Source: DATAXI01 sp036266845
Lineage (GTDB): Bacteria; Verrucomicrobiota; Verrucomicrobiia; Chthoniobacterales; Chthoniobacteraceae
Assembly: GCA_036266845.1 (NCBI GenBank)
Contig: DATAXI010000156.1
Span: 1-9,484, forward strand
Reading direction: 5' to 3'
Length of the DNA stretch: 9,484 nucleotides
Shown here: positions 1 through 6,867 of the stretch, in pieces
How the letters are laid out: every line of letters starts with the position of its first letter
Position numbering within the stretch: the first letter of the stretch is position 1
Translations under genes and position numbers: made by a program
Notes under the pieces: model-generated
The model's database searches: none
Seen by the model: the letters and a program-made list of their open reading frames with translations, nothing else
What the model was told of the DNA's origin: nothing

Positions 1-9
1 CTCCTGCGG

Positions 10-357
10 CTACTTGGACTCGCCGCTGGAATGCGGGGCCTCGTCGGCGGAGATCATGCCGGCGACCGTGGGGTCGATATCATCCGGGGTGACCTGAACG
101 CGCATGCCGGCCTGGAGCTGCGATGCGGTAACGGTATCGCCCTTGTAGGTGATCTCGGTATTGGGGCCGATTTTGAAGGTCACGTCTCCGCTCGGCCTCT
201 TGATCGTGATGGAATCGGCGCTGATCGACTCGATGACGATGTGGAAGGGCGTGGCGGACGCCTTGGGCTTTTTATCTTTCGCACATGCGTGCGAAGGGGT
301 GAAAAAGCAAAGGCCGAGGGATGCGATGATGAGTGGGATTAAGAAGCGGGGAATCAC
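10..357 (-). CDS. Small secreted protein, DUF5666-like
   Basis: The product has 115 residues and a clear N-terminal signal sequence. A hydrophobic core at about residues 5-19 is followed by a signal-peptidase I type site near residues 24-26 (Ala-Cys-Ala before Lys27). The mature part (about 37-105) is a run of short beta strands with the pattern 'V-I-E-S-I-S-A-D-S-I-T-I', then 'T-E-I-T' and 'L-Q-A-G-M-R-V-Q-V'. This looks like the small OB-like beta-barrel fold of DUF5666 proteins, a resemblance seen by eye only. The start is GTG at 357, with no convincing Shine-Dalgarno sequence upstream, so the exact start is uncertain. The signal peptide supports a start at or near this codon. The protein is probably periplasmic or secreted, and no function is known to me. 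The gene lies downstream of another secreted-protein gene on the same strand but behind its terminator. Confidence 0.75.
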   Translation of the reverse strand: MIPRFLIPLIIASLGLCFFTPSHACAKDKKPKASATPFHIVIESISADSITIKRPSGDVTFKIGPNTEITYKGDTVTASQLQAGMRVQVTPDDIDPTVAGMISADEAPHSSGESK

Positions 358-484
358 AATACGAATAATGCGTGGCTGCTTCAGGAATGCAACTCGCTTG
401 TTGGCTCCTTTGGTACTGGCAAAAGGGCGAACCTGCCGCGCCCGCGGGCTGCCTGCCTCTGAAACCCGCCGCGCACGTCCCGGG
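358..484. other. Intergenic stretch before the small secreted gene
   Basis: This non-coding stretch lies between the terminator and the GTG start at 357. It contains a 10-bp GC palindrome (440-449) and no clear promoter. A minus-strand TTGCAT followed by an AT-rich patch is too close to the start codon to be convincing. The small gene may be transcribed from a promoter here that I cannot identify, or by read-through of the terminator. Confidence 0.4.
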
Positions 485-520
485 AAAAAACGAAAAGCGC
501 GAGGTGGAACCCTCGCGCTT
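485..520 (-). terminator. Rho-independent terminator after the discoidin-like gene
   Basis: A perfect 10-bp inverted repeat (495-504 with 511-520) has a 6-nt loop. On the minus strand it is followed by a T-rich tail, TTCGTTTTTT (494-485). It begins about 35 nt after the stop codon of the minus-strand gene at 555-1895, the usual place for an intrinsic terminator. On the plus strand the hairpin is not followed by a T run, so it acts in one direction only. Confidence 0.9.
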
Positions 521-554
521 CTCGCTCAACAGCAATATTGATCTAAACAGTATT

Positions 555-1895
555 CTACGGGCTGAACGGAATGTTCGGCGGGAAGACCGGCACGCCTGGA
601 ATGAAAGGCGTCTTTGCCGGCAATTCCTCTCCCACGGCCGGAGGAAGGGTTTCCTTGCCGCCATCGGAGGGGATGACTTCCTTGCCACCACCGGCGGAGT
701 TGTCCGTAGCGGGACCCTCGGCGACCGCGTCGGGGGCGAGTTCGTAATCGTTGAGGGCCACATCGCCAAAGGAGTCCACCTCGCGGAGGTTCAGCGGCTG
801 GCCGGCGGTATCCGGGGTCCAACGGGCGACGAGCGTCGTGCCGTTGACCGGGGTGAAATCGATACTGGCGCGGGAGCTGGAGCCATCGAAGTTGATGGTA
901 GCGGTGGGCTGCTGGCTGCCGAGGTCCTGCGGAGCCGGGGTCGCCGGAGTTGCGGGCTGATCGGCGGCGGGCGCCGCGTCGTCATTGGCCACCTTGATAT
1001 AATGGGAGCTGGCGTCGCGGCTGGTGGTGGCGCCGCTGGCGGCAGGCGCGGCGGGCTGGTTGACCACGAAGAACTCGAGCTTGCCCTTGGTGCCCGGATC
1101 GGTGAGCACGGAGATGCGCTGGATGGCGTAAGCGCGGTCATACTGGATGGCGAGGCCCGCTTCCTTCTGGGTGGCGGGGATGAAGGTGCCGGTCCCAGGG
1201 TTGTCATCGATGGCGTTTTGCCAGGCGGAGGCATCGCCTCCCGCGGCGATCACATGGGAGTGAGCGTAGATGCTGGAGACGCTGAAGCTGGTCTCGGGAT
1301 TCGTGTACGGCCCGAAGATCGTGCGCGGATCGACCGGCTGGGCGCGCTGCTGGATGTGGTAGGCAGAGGCCGGCTTATCGCCATAGAGGTAAACGCTGTA
1401 CCAGGGGCCGGAATCGGTCAGGTTGGTTTCGATGAGGATGTACTTGGCAAAACGACCGAAGGGCTTGCCGAGTTTCTCATTGATGGAATCAATCGGGACA
1501 TCTTTTTCCAGGACCGTCCAGGACTTGGACCCGGGAGGCGCGGCTTCATCGCCGGCATAGAGCGTCACGGTGCCGCTGGCGTTGCGGGCGGAGACGCAGA
1601 AATTGTTGACGAGATCGGGCTCCGGGAGGGCGAGCAGGTAATCCTGCTTGCCGGTCATCGCGGGCCAGCCGGTGGCGATATCATCGTCCAGCCATGCGGC
1701 CGCCGCCTCGGTGGGAGCGTAGGTTTGGTTGCTCTCATTATAAATGAGAAGGTTCGCCCCCAGGTGCTGGCGAGCCAGGTTCTTGGGTGCATTGCTCACC
1801 GGAGCGCCTTGCCCGGAGGTTGGGTTGCTGACGTCGGCCTGTGCTGCCACTGTGGCCAGAGCCAGTGTCGCCGCCAGAATCATATTGGCCTTCAT
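555..1895 (-). CDS. Secreted protein with two discoidin-like (F5/8 type C) regions
   Basis: The product has 446 residues and is not recognised as a named family. Residues 1-20 form a signal peptide ending Ala-Gln-Ala before Asp21. Residues about 45-172 resemble a discoidin/galactose-binding-like domain with the typical 'DDDIATGW' segment (70-77) and a late 'W-Y-S-V-Y-L-Y-G'. A second region begins near 205 with 'AIDDNPGTGTF' (228-238) and strands to about 278. A Pro/Ala-rich stretch (about 280-328) then interrupts it before 'VARWTPDTAG...LREVDSFGD' (356-378), which looks like the last strands of such a domain. The tail from about 390 is rich in Gly and Pro and disordered-looking. The start at 1895 is preferred because GAAGG (1905-1901) lies 5 nt upstream. 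An in-frame ATG at 1907 would add four residues and has no such site. The protein is probably exported and may bind polysaccharide or cell-surface glycans, which is inferred from fold resemblance. Confidence 0.8.
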   Translation of the reverse strand: MKANMILAATLALATVAAQADVSNPTSGQGAPVSNAPKNLARQHLGANLLIYNESNQTYAPTEAAAAWLDDDIATGWPAMTGKQDYLLALPEPDLVNNFCVSARNASGTVTLYAGDEAAPPGSKSWTVLEKDVPIDSINEKLGKPFGRFAKYILIETNLTDSGPWYSVYLYGDKPASAYHIQQRAQPVDPRTIFGPYTNPETSFSVSSIYAHSHVIAAGGDASAWQNAIDDNPGTGTFIPATQKEAGLAIQYDRAYAIQRISVLTDPGTKGKLEFFVVNQPAAPAASGATTSRDASSHYIKVANDDAAPAADQPATPATPAPQDLGSQQPTATINFDGSSSRASIDFTPVNGTTLVARWTPDTAGQPLNLREVDSFGDVALNDYELAPDAVAEGPATDNSAGGGKEVIPSDGGKETLPPAVGEELPAKTPFIPGVPVFPPNIPFSP

Positions 1896-1953
1896 GGTTG
1901 CCTTCATAACGCGGTGGATCGTTTTTGTGAATCGAAATCGCTCGTGGGCTGTC

Positions 1954-1968
1954 TTACGGTTTTTACGG
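1954..1968. repeat. Direct repeat TTACGG in the minus-strand leader
   Basis: TTACGG occurs at 1954-1959 and again at 1963-1968, with a period of 9 bp, just downstream of the predicted start of the minus-strand transcript. It may be an operator half-site pair or simple chance in AT-rich DNA. Nothing else supports a function. Confidence 0.3.
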
Positions 1969-1980
1969 CGATTTATGGGA

Positions 1981-2008
1981 ATTATAGGGTTCGGCATGAA
2001 TTGTGCAA
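1981..2008 (-). promoter_or_regulatory. Sigma70-type promoter for the discoidin-like gene
   Basis: On the minus strand, TTGCAC (2008-2003) and a perfect TATAAT (1986-1981) are separated by 16 nt. The predicted transcript would start near 1974, giving a leader of about 80 nt to the ATG at 1895. The -10 match is exact and the -35 is weak (TTG core only). The position in an AT-rich island within GC-rich DNA supports the call. Confidence 0.6.
1991..2007 (+). promoter_or_regulatory. Possible sigma54-type (-24/-12) element facing the kinase-like gene
   Basis: The 17-bp segment TCGGCATGAATTGTGCA keeps the GG and GC dinucleotides 12 bp apart. It matches 11 of the 14 defined positions of the usual YTGGCACGRNNNTTGCW consensus, by eye. 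The start of transcription would be near 2019, about 180 nt before the GTG at 2198. It overlaps the -35 hexamer of the opposing minus-strand promoter. GG-N10-GC pairs are common by chance, so the call is tentative. No sigma54 activator gene is seen in the window. Confidence 0.25.
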
Positions 2009-2013
2009 TGATT

Positions 2014-2029
2014 TTTTTGCATTTTTGCA
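2014..2029. repeat. Tandem 8-bp repeat TTTTTGCA x2
   Basis: Two perfect adjacent copies of TTTTTGCA lie in the AT-rich part of the divergent intergenic region, next to both candidate promoters. They could be a protein-binding or DNA-bending element. There is no direct evidence of function. Confidence 0.4.
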
Positions 2030-2124
2030 TTTCGTTCCCTTTTCTTGGCTTTCTTTCCTCCCGAATCCGACAACCGCTCGCGCACTTTTCATTTGGCAAC
2101 GCTCCCCGGCGTCTCTACTTAATG

Positions 2125-2148
2125 GGGCTCTGACCGTCCGGAGAGCCC
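2125..2148 (+). promoter_or_regulatory. Leader hairpin or dyad upstream of the kinase-like gene
   Basis: GGGCTCT (2125-2131) pairs perfectly with AGAGCCC (2142-2148). Inside it, CC (2134-2135) can pair with GG (2140-2141) around a GTCC loop, leaving a 2-nt bulge. The structure lies 50 nt before the GTG start. It has no T tract, so it is not an intrinsic terminator. It could be a leader structure affecting translation or stability, or an operator dyad. The weak TTGGCA at 2093-2098 suggests that a sigma70-type promoter just upstream is also possible. Confidence 0.4.
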
Positions 2149-2186
2149 GCAATATGCGAATGCCGGCTGTCCCACGCAAATCATCC

Positions 2187-2190
2187 AGGG
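2187..2190 (+). promoter_or_regulatory. Ribosome binding site selecting the GTG start at 2198
   Basis: AGGG is placed 7 nt before GTG at 2198. This supports the GTG as the true start, and the kinase fold begins only about 15-20 residues later. Confidence 0.55.
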
Positions 2191-2197
2191 AAAAATC

Positions 2198-5100
2198 GTG
2201 TCAAATCCATCCATTGCCCAGAATTTCAAGGCCGGAGACAAGCTGGCCGGCTGTTTCACCCTCAAGGAGATGCTCCCCGCGCAGGGGCCGTTTGTCGTAT
2301 GGCTGGCGCACGACGAGGAGCTAAACAAGGAGATCGCGCTCCACTTTGTGCCGGATTCCGTGGCCGGGGACGCCAAGGCCATGACGGAGTTGAAGCAGGA
2401 GGCAAAGCGGAACCGGCAGCTCATTCACCCGCGGATCGTCCGCGTGCACGATCTACTGGAAGATGAGAAGTGGGCGGCCGTCTCGATGGACAATGTGCAG
2501 GGGGAGTCGCTGGCCAGCCTTCAGAAAAAACACGACAAGAACGCTTTCAACCCCTCCGATCTGGCCGCGGGCATCCCGGAAGTGTGCCAAACGCTGGAGG
2601 ATGCGCACCGGATCGATCTTTTCCACCGCGATCTGGCGCCGGAGAACCTGATCTCCACGCCCGGCGGCATCATGGTGCAAAAGTTCGGAATTTCCCGGGT
2701 GGTGCTCGATTCCCTGGCCCGCTCCGGCAATCCGGTGGAAGGGCAACGGGACATCCTTTACATCAGCCCGCAGCAACTGGACAGCGAGCGGCCCAACCGC
2801 TCGGACGACCTTTATTCCCTGGGCGCGACGCTTTATGATTTGCTGACCGGGTCGCCGCCCTTTGCGGAAGCGGACGTAGTCAGCAACATGCGAAAGACCG
2901 TGCCGCCCACTGTCTCCGAGAAGCGCGCGGCAAAGGGGATAACGGGCGAGCCGGTGCCGAAGACGTGGGACGAGACGATTGCGGCGTGCCTGGCAAAGAC
3001 CCCGGACGAGCGGCCAAAGAGCGCCGCGGAAGCGGGAGCGCGCTTCGCCTCCGGCAAGGCCGCGGAGATATCGCCAATCGCCGCCGCGGAGGCCGCGACC
3101 GCAGCCGCAGCGGCCGCTGCCGCCACCATGGCGGCGGAAGCCGCGAAACCGGGAGCCGAGCAAGGCGCCCAGGAGGCGAAACAGCAGAGACGCCCGTGGA
3201 CCGCAGGCCCGGGCAAGACGCCGCTTGTCACGGAGGCGACCGTTCTTTCCAAAACCGATGTACCCAAGGGAGACAAGGGAGAAGCCATCCCGGAGGGCAA
3301 GACCGAGCCGGCCCACGAGAAAACCGCGGAGCCCGCAGGCGCCAAGAAGAGCGGACCGACGACTCCGACCGGCTTCCCGTTGCGCGCTTTCGTGGAAGTG
3401 GAGGGAGATTCGAAGCAGCCGAAGGGTAAATCCCACGCGGGGCTGATTGTGGCCATCGTCGCGGCCATCGTCATTATTCTTGCGATCGTGGTCTTCCGAA
3501 GCAACAGCAGCAACAGCAATGGGCCGGAGGGCAGCGTGGCCGCGAACGCATCGCCCGCCGCCGAGGCATCGCCCGCCGCCGAGGCGTCGCCTTCGCCGGA
3601 AGAATCCGCGACCCCTGCCGGCGCTGCCGGGGAGAGCGCCTCGCCGGCGCCGACGCCGGTAAATATGGCGGCGAACACCACGCCGAGCCCGGCTCCGGAC
3701 GCCGAAGCGTCCGCCAGCCCGGCGGAATCGCCCGCCGCGGAGATTGCGGAATCGCCGGCTCCGGCGGCTTCGCCAGCGGGGACGCCAACGGCGGAGCAGA
3801 TTGCCAGCCTGGCCGCACTGACCGATGCGCAGGCGCAGGCGATGATCGCGGATAAGACCAAGGCGCTGGACCAGGCCAAGGCGGCGCTCGCCACGGCGGA
3901 GAGTGACGCGAAAGCGAAGGCGGACGCGCAAACCCAGGCCGCTGCCGCCGTGCAGCAGGTGCAGGCCACCCTCAAGCAAAAGAGCGATGCCGAAGCGGCT
4001 GCCAAAAAGGCCGATGCCGACGCCGCAGCCAGCCTCAAGCAGCAGCAGGATGCCCTGCAAAAAGCGGAAGACGAGGCTGCGGAAGCGCAGAAGATCGCCG
4101 CCGCGAAAGCGCAGGCCGTGGACCAGGAGCGCAAGGCCATCCAGGATGCCGAGAACGCGGCGCAAAAGGTGCAGACCGAGCAGCAGCAGGCCCAGGCGGA
4201 TGCCGCGGACCTGACCAAAGCGATTACCGATCACCAAAAGGCGGCCGATGACGCGGCGAAGGCTGCCGCCGATGCCGAGAAGGAACGGCGGCAACAGCTC
4301 GATGCCGTTTCCAAGGCGCAGGCGGACCTGACCCAACTCCAGGCCGGCCTTCAGGCGGCGCAGCAAACGCGCAGTGCCGAGAAAGCCCGCAAAGCCGCAG
4401 AGGAAGCCGCCCGCATCCAGCAGCAGCGCGCCGCCGAAACCACCCGTCTGGCCGCCCAGGCTGCCGCGGCGGAGAAAGCGGCGGAGGATGCCCGCAAGGC
4501 GCTCGAGGCCGCGCAGAAAGCGGTGGCCGATGCCGAACGCGCCCAGAAAGCGGCTGAAGCACAGGCCGCGGCGGCGACCAGCGGGACCGCGGCGCCAATG
4601 AATCCCGCGCCCGAAACCGAAAACCCGGCACCCGCCGCAACGCCTGCGACGCCCGCTGCGAGCCCTGCCGCGACGCCTCCGGCCATCGCCGCCACGGCGC
4701 CCACGCTTTCCGTCCACGCGCCGAATCCCCACCTGAAGGTGGACCAGGCGCTCACGAACTCCCTGGGGATGCGGTTTGCGCCGGTGGGCAAGGTCTTCTT
4801 CAGCATCTGGCTGACCCGGGTGCAGGACTTCGCGGCCTTTGCCAAGGCCGCCAACTTCAAAGGGGACGCGTGGCGCAACCCGGGTTTCAAACAGGCGCCC
4901 GATCATCCCGTGGTCTATGTAAGCTGGGACGATGCAAACGAGTTTTGCCTCTGGCTGACGGAAAAGGAACATCGCGAAGGAATCCTTTCTGCGAACGAGA
5001 CCTATCGCTTGCCGACCGATCTGGAATGGAGCAACGCCGTCGGTCTGGCTCCGGAATCGGGCAGATATCCCTCAGATCGCGATATGGACGTGCCGGATGT

Positions 5101-5485
5101 CTATCCCTGGGGTACCCAGTGGCCGCCTCCGGCCGGCGCCGGCAACTACACGGGCGAGGAAACCGACTCCGATGTGGCGATCAAGGGGTACAACGACGGT
5201 TTTGCCTGGACCTCGCCGGTGGGGAGTTTTACCCCCAACAAATACGGCCTTTACGACATGGGGGGCAACGTCTGGGAATGGTGCATGGACTGGTGGAACG
5301 GCGAGCAAAAGCACAAGGTATTGCGGGGCGCATCCTGGGACAATGGGGCCTTGAAATTGAGCCTCCTTTCCTCCTGCCGCATCCATGCCAGCCCCACGGA
5401 GGGGAACGACGATTATGGATTCCGCGTGGTGATCGCCCAGGAAACAACCAAAAGCGGCAAGCACCACGGCCAGCCCCGCGAGTAG
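2198..5485 (+). CDS. Transmembrane Ser/Thr pseudokinase with coiled coil and FGE-like domain
   Basis: The product has 1095 residues. Residues about 16-285 have a Ser/Thr kinase fold: a helix-C-like 'QEAKRNRQLIHPRIVRVHDL', catalytic-loop 'HRDLAPEN' (143-150) and 'DDLYSLGATLYDLLTGSPPF' (203-222). Key ATP-binding features are missing. The glycine loop reads LPAQGPFVVW, the beta3 lysine is His49 ('IALHF') and DFG is Lys162-Phe-Gly. It is therefore probably a pseudokinase or an atypical kinase. An Ala-rich linker leads to one membrane segment (414-433), then a Pro/Ser/Ala stretch (about 437-530) and an Ala/Gln/Lys-rich, TolA-like coiled coil (about 535-793). A second Pro/Ala linker precedes the C-terminal FGE/SUMF1-like domain (about 854-1083), with 'YRLPTDLEW', 'GLYDMGGNVWEW', 'LRGASW' and 'GFRVV'. 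By topology the kinase part is cytoplasmic and the rest periplasmic. The exopolysaccharide operon follows after 122 bp, so a regulatory or scaffolding role there is inferred from position. Confidence 0.9.
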   Translation: MSNPSIAQNFKAGDKLAGCFTLKEMLPAQGPFVVWLAHDEELNKEIALHFVPDSVAGDAKAMTELKQEAKRNRQLIHPRIVRVHDLLEDEKWAAVSMDNVQGESLASLQKKHDKNAFNPSDLAAGIPEVCQTLEDAHRIDLFHRDLAPENLISTPGGIMVQKFGISRVVLDSLARSGNPVEGQRDILYISPQQLDSERPNRSDDLYSLGATLYDLLTGSPPFAEADVVSNMRKTVPPTVSEKRAAKGITGEPVPKTWDETIAACLAKTPDERPKSAAEAGARFASGKAAEISPIAAAEAATAAAAAAAATMAAEAAKPGAEQGAQEAKQQRRPWTAGPGKTPLVTEATVLSKTDVPKGDKGEAIPEGKTEPAHEKTAEPAGAKKSGPTTPTGFPLRAFVEVEGDSKQPKGKSHAGLIVAIVAAIVIILAIVVFRSNSSNSNGPEGSVAANASPAAEASPAAEASPSPEESATPAGAAGESASPAPTPVNMAANTTPSPAPDAEASASPAESPAAEIAESPAPAASPAGTPTAEQIASLAALTDAQAQAMIADKTKALDQAKAALATAESDAKAKADAQTQAAAAVQQVQATLKQKSDAEAAAKKADADAAASLKQQQDALQKAEDEAAEAQKIAAAKAQAVDQERKAIQDAENAAQKVQTEQQQAQADAADLTKAITDHQKAADDAAKAAADAEKERRQQLDAVSKAQADLTQLQAGLQAAQQTRSAEKARKAAEEAARIQQQRAAETTRLAAQAAAAEKAAEDARKALEAAQKAVADAERAQKAAEAQAAAATSGTAAPMNPAPETENPAPAATPATPAASPAATPPAIAATAPTLSVHAPNPHLKVDQALTNSLGMRFAPVGKVFFSIWLTRVQDFAAFAKAANFKGDAWRNPGFKQAPDHPVVYVSWDDANEFCLWLTEKEHREGILSANETYRLPTDLEWSNAVGLAPESGRYPSDRDMDVPDVYPWGTQWPPPAGAGNYTGEETDSDVAIKGYNDGFAWTSPVGSFTPNKYGLYDMGGNVWEWCMDWWNGEQKHKVLRGASWDNGALKLSLLSSCRIHASPTEGNDDYGFRVVIAQETTKSGKHHGQPRE
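3548..3601 (+). repeat. 18-bp tandem repeat encoding Ala-Ser-Pro-Ala-Ala-Glu
   Basis: Two identical 18-bp units (3548-3565 and 3566-3583) are followed by a diverged third (3584-3601). They encode the ASPAAE repeats in the periplasmic linker of the kinase-like protein, just after the membrane segment. Similar 'ASP' and 'SPA' motifs continue to about 3780 in degenerate form. Such repeats can change copy number by slippage without shifting the frame. Confidence 0.75.
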
Positions 5486-5607
5486 GACTTCGCGAGTTAA
5501 AACCAGCCCCCATAAACCCGATGGACGAGGGGGAAGAGCCCTGAGGATTTCTGTATTGCCAGCACTGCGTAATCTGACTAGAGAACGTGGTGCGCCCAAC
5601 CCACTTT

Positions 5608-6861
5608 ATGAAAAGTATACTGCCTGGAGTTCTGTTCGCCACCATGGCTTTTCTCATTTCGCAACACGCGAAAGCGCAGGATGACTACTTCCGCGACCTG
5701 GAAAGTCCCCGCGAAATCGCGCCCGTGGTGCAACTGAATCCGCAACAAGACGAGAAGTACAACCTGGCGGTAGGTCCCCTCCGTTTGAATGTGGCGGCGG
5801 GCGTGGGCGTTGAGTTTAACGACAACATCAACCTTGCGGATCACGGGCGGGAAGCGGACATCATCCTGCATCCGTCGGTGAACCTGGACACCGTCTGGCA
5901 AATCTCCGATCTCAACACGCTCCGATTCTCGCTGGGGCTGGGCTACGACCGCTATCTGTATCATCCGGAATACAATACGCGGGGCATCCTATTCTCGCCG
6001 AACTCCGAGCTGGCGATGACCATCATGGTGGGCCAGGTGGCAGTCACCCTGCGCGACCGGTTTTCCTATGAGGAAGACCCGTATTCCATCCCGACTATCA
6101 GCAACACCGCGGTTTTTCGCCGATATGAGAATCTGGCGGGGATCCAGGGGGATTGGGACATGAATTCCGACGTTCACCTGACCGTCGGCTATGACCACTA
6201 TAATCTCTGGACCATTGACGACCCGGCCTTTGACGAGGCCTCGCACAGCATCGATACCGGTTACATCCGGCCTTCCGTGAAGCTGGGACCGACGCTCACG
6301 CTGGGCGTGGACGCCTCTGTCAGCTATATCCAGTATGACGACGCCATTTTCAATAACAGCACGAGCGTGATGGTGGGCCCGTACGTGGACTGGTCTATCA
6401 CGGACAGCACCCGGTTTTATGTGGAGGGCGGCTATCAGGATTACCTGGACGAGGGGGGCGGCTCCATCGGCCCGGTGGGCGATCAGAACAGCTATTACAT
6501 CAAGTCCGAGATCGACAACCGCCTGAGCGAGTACTTCAACCAGCGGCTCTCGTTCTCGAAGACGATCGAGGCCGGCCTCACCTCCGAGTATTACGAGCTC
6601 TGGCACGTGGAATACGCGGCGGACTGGAAGCTGACGCCGAGCGTCGTGCTGGACCCGGTCCTCTTTTACGAGCACTACCGCTCTTCCGGCGGTGTTGCTG
6701 AAAACGGCGACAGAATTGGCACGGATCTTGGTTTACGCTATATTCTGACTCCTTCGGTGACCTTGGGTGCTGATTACAGGTTCGTCCTGAACAGCTCCGA
6801 CCTGCCGGGGTACAGCTATTACCAAAATCTCGTCCTCCTCAGCCTCTTCTACAATTTTTAA
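5608..6861 (+). CDS. Outer-membrane beta-barrel porin of the polysaccharide export operon
   Basis: The product has 417 residues from the ATG at 5608. A signal peptide (1-23, ending Ala-Lys-Ala before Gln24) is followed by a mature chain of alternating polar and hydrophobic strands rich in Tyr, Trp and Asp ('LRFSLGLGYDRYLYHP', 'HLTVGYDHYNLW', 'TRFYVEGGYQDYL'). It ends in Phe (…SLFYNF), the usual C-terminal signal for beta-barrel insertion. The size and position fit the putative beta-barrel porin family found in exopolysaccharide clusters (BBP2-like, as in EpsL/Wzp proteins). It probably forms the outer-membrane exit pore for the polymer. An in-frame GTG at 5587 would add seven residues (MVRPTHF) before the signal. 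I prefer 5608 for its compact n-region, but neither start has a good ribosome site. The next gene starts 6 bp after the stop. No terminator is seen between this gene and the kinase-like gene, so read-through is possible. Confidence 0.85.
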   Translation: MKSILPGVLFATMAFLISQHAKAQDDYFRDLESPREIAPVVQLNPQQDEKYNLAVGPLRLNVAAGVGVEFNDNINLADHGREADIILHPSVNLDTVWQISDLNTLRFSLGLGYDRYLYHPEYNTRGILFSPNSELAMTIMVGQVAVTLRDRFSYEEDPYSIPTISNTAVFRRYENLAGIQGDWDMNSDVHLTVGYDHYNLWTIDDPAFDEASHSIDTGYIRPSVKLGPTLTLGVDASVSYIQYDDAIFNNSTSVMVGPYVDWSITDSTRFYVEGGYQDYLDEGGGSIGPVGDQNSYYIKSEIDNRLSEYFNQRLSFSKTIEAGLTSEYYELWHVEYAADWKLTPSVVLDPVLFYEHYRSSGGVAENGDRIGTDLGLRYILTPSVTLGADYRFVLNSSDLPGYSYYQNLVLLSLFYNF

Positions 6862-6867
6862 AACGTT

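Noticed and set aside
280..310. Possible lipoprotein signal in the small secreted protein
   Set aside because: The cysteines at residues 17 and 25 are preceded by Leu-Gly-Leu and Ser-His-Ala, neither of which fits a lipobox well. Ordinary signal-peptidase cleavage is more likely.
372..2324. Long plus-strand open frame (650 codons) opposite the discoidin-like gene
   Set aside because: It lies antisense to a gene with a signal peptide, ribosome site, promoter and terminator. Its product is Gly/Arg/Val-rich without domains and crosses the intergenic region, so it is a shadow frame of GC-rich DNA.
2833..4218. Minus-strand open frame of 461 codons, rich in Ala, Ser and Cys
   Set aside because: It is complementary to the repetitive Ala/Lys/Gln codons of the coiled coil. 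The composition is an artefact of the opposite strand, not a real membrane protein.
2453..4972. Minus-strand open frame of 839 codons opposite the pseudokinase gene
   Set aside because: The translation is Arg/Gly/Leu low complexity, mirroring the Ala-rich coiled coil on the other strand. No start signal or domain is visible.
5507..5533. Possible terminator between the pseudokinase and porin genes
   Set aside because: Only a 5-bp C5/G5 stem with a 17-nt loop is possible and no T tract follows, so it does not qualify as an intrinsic terminator.
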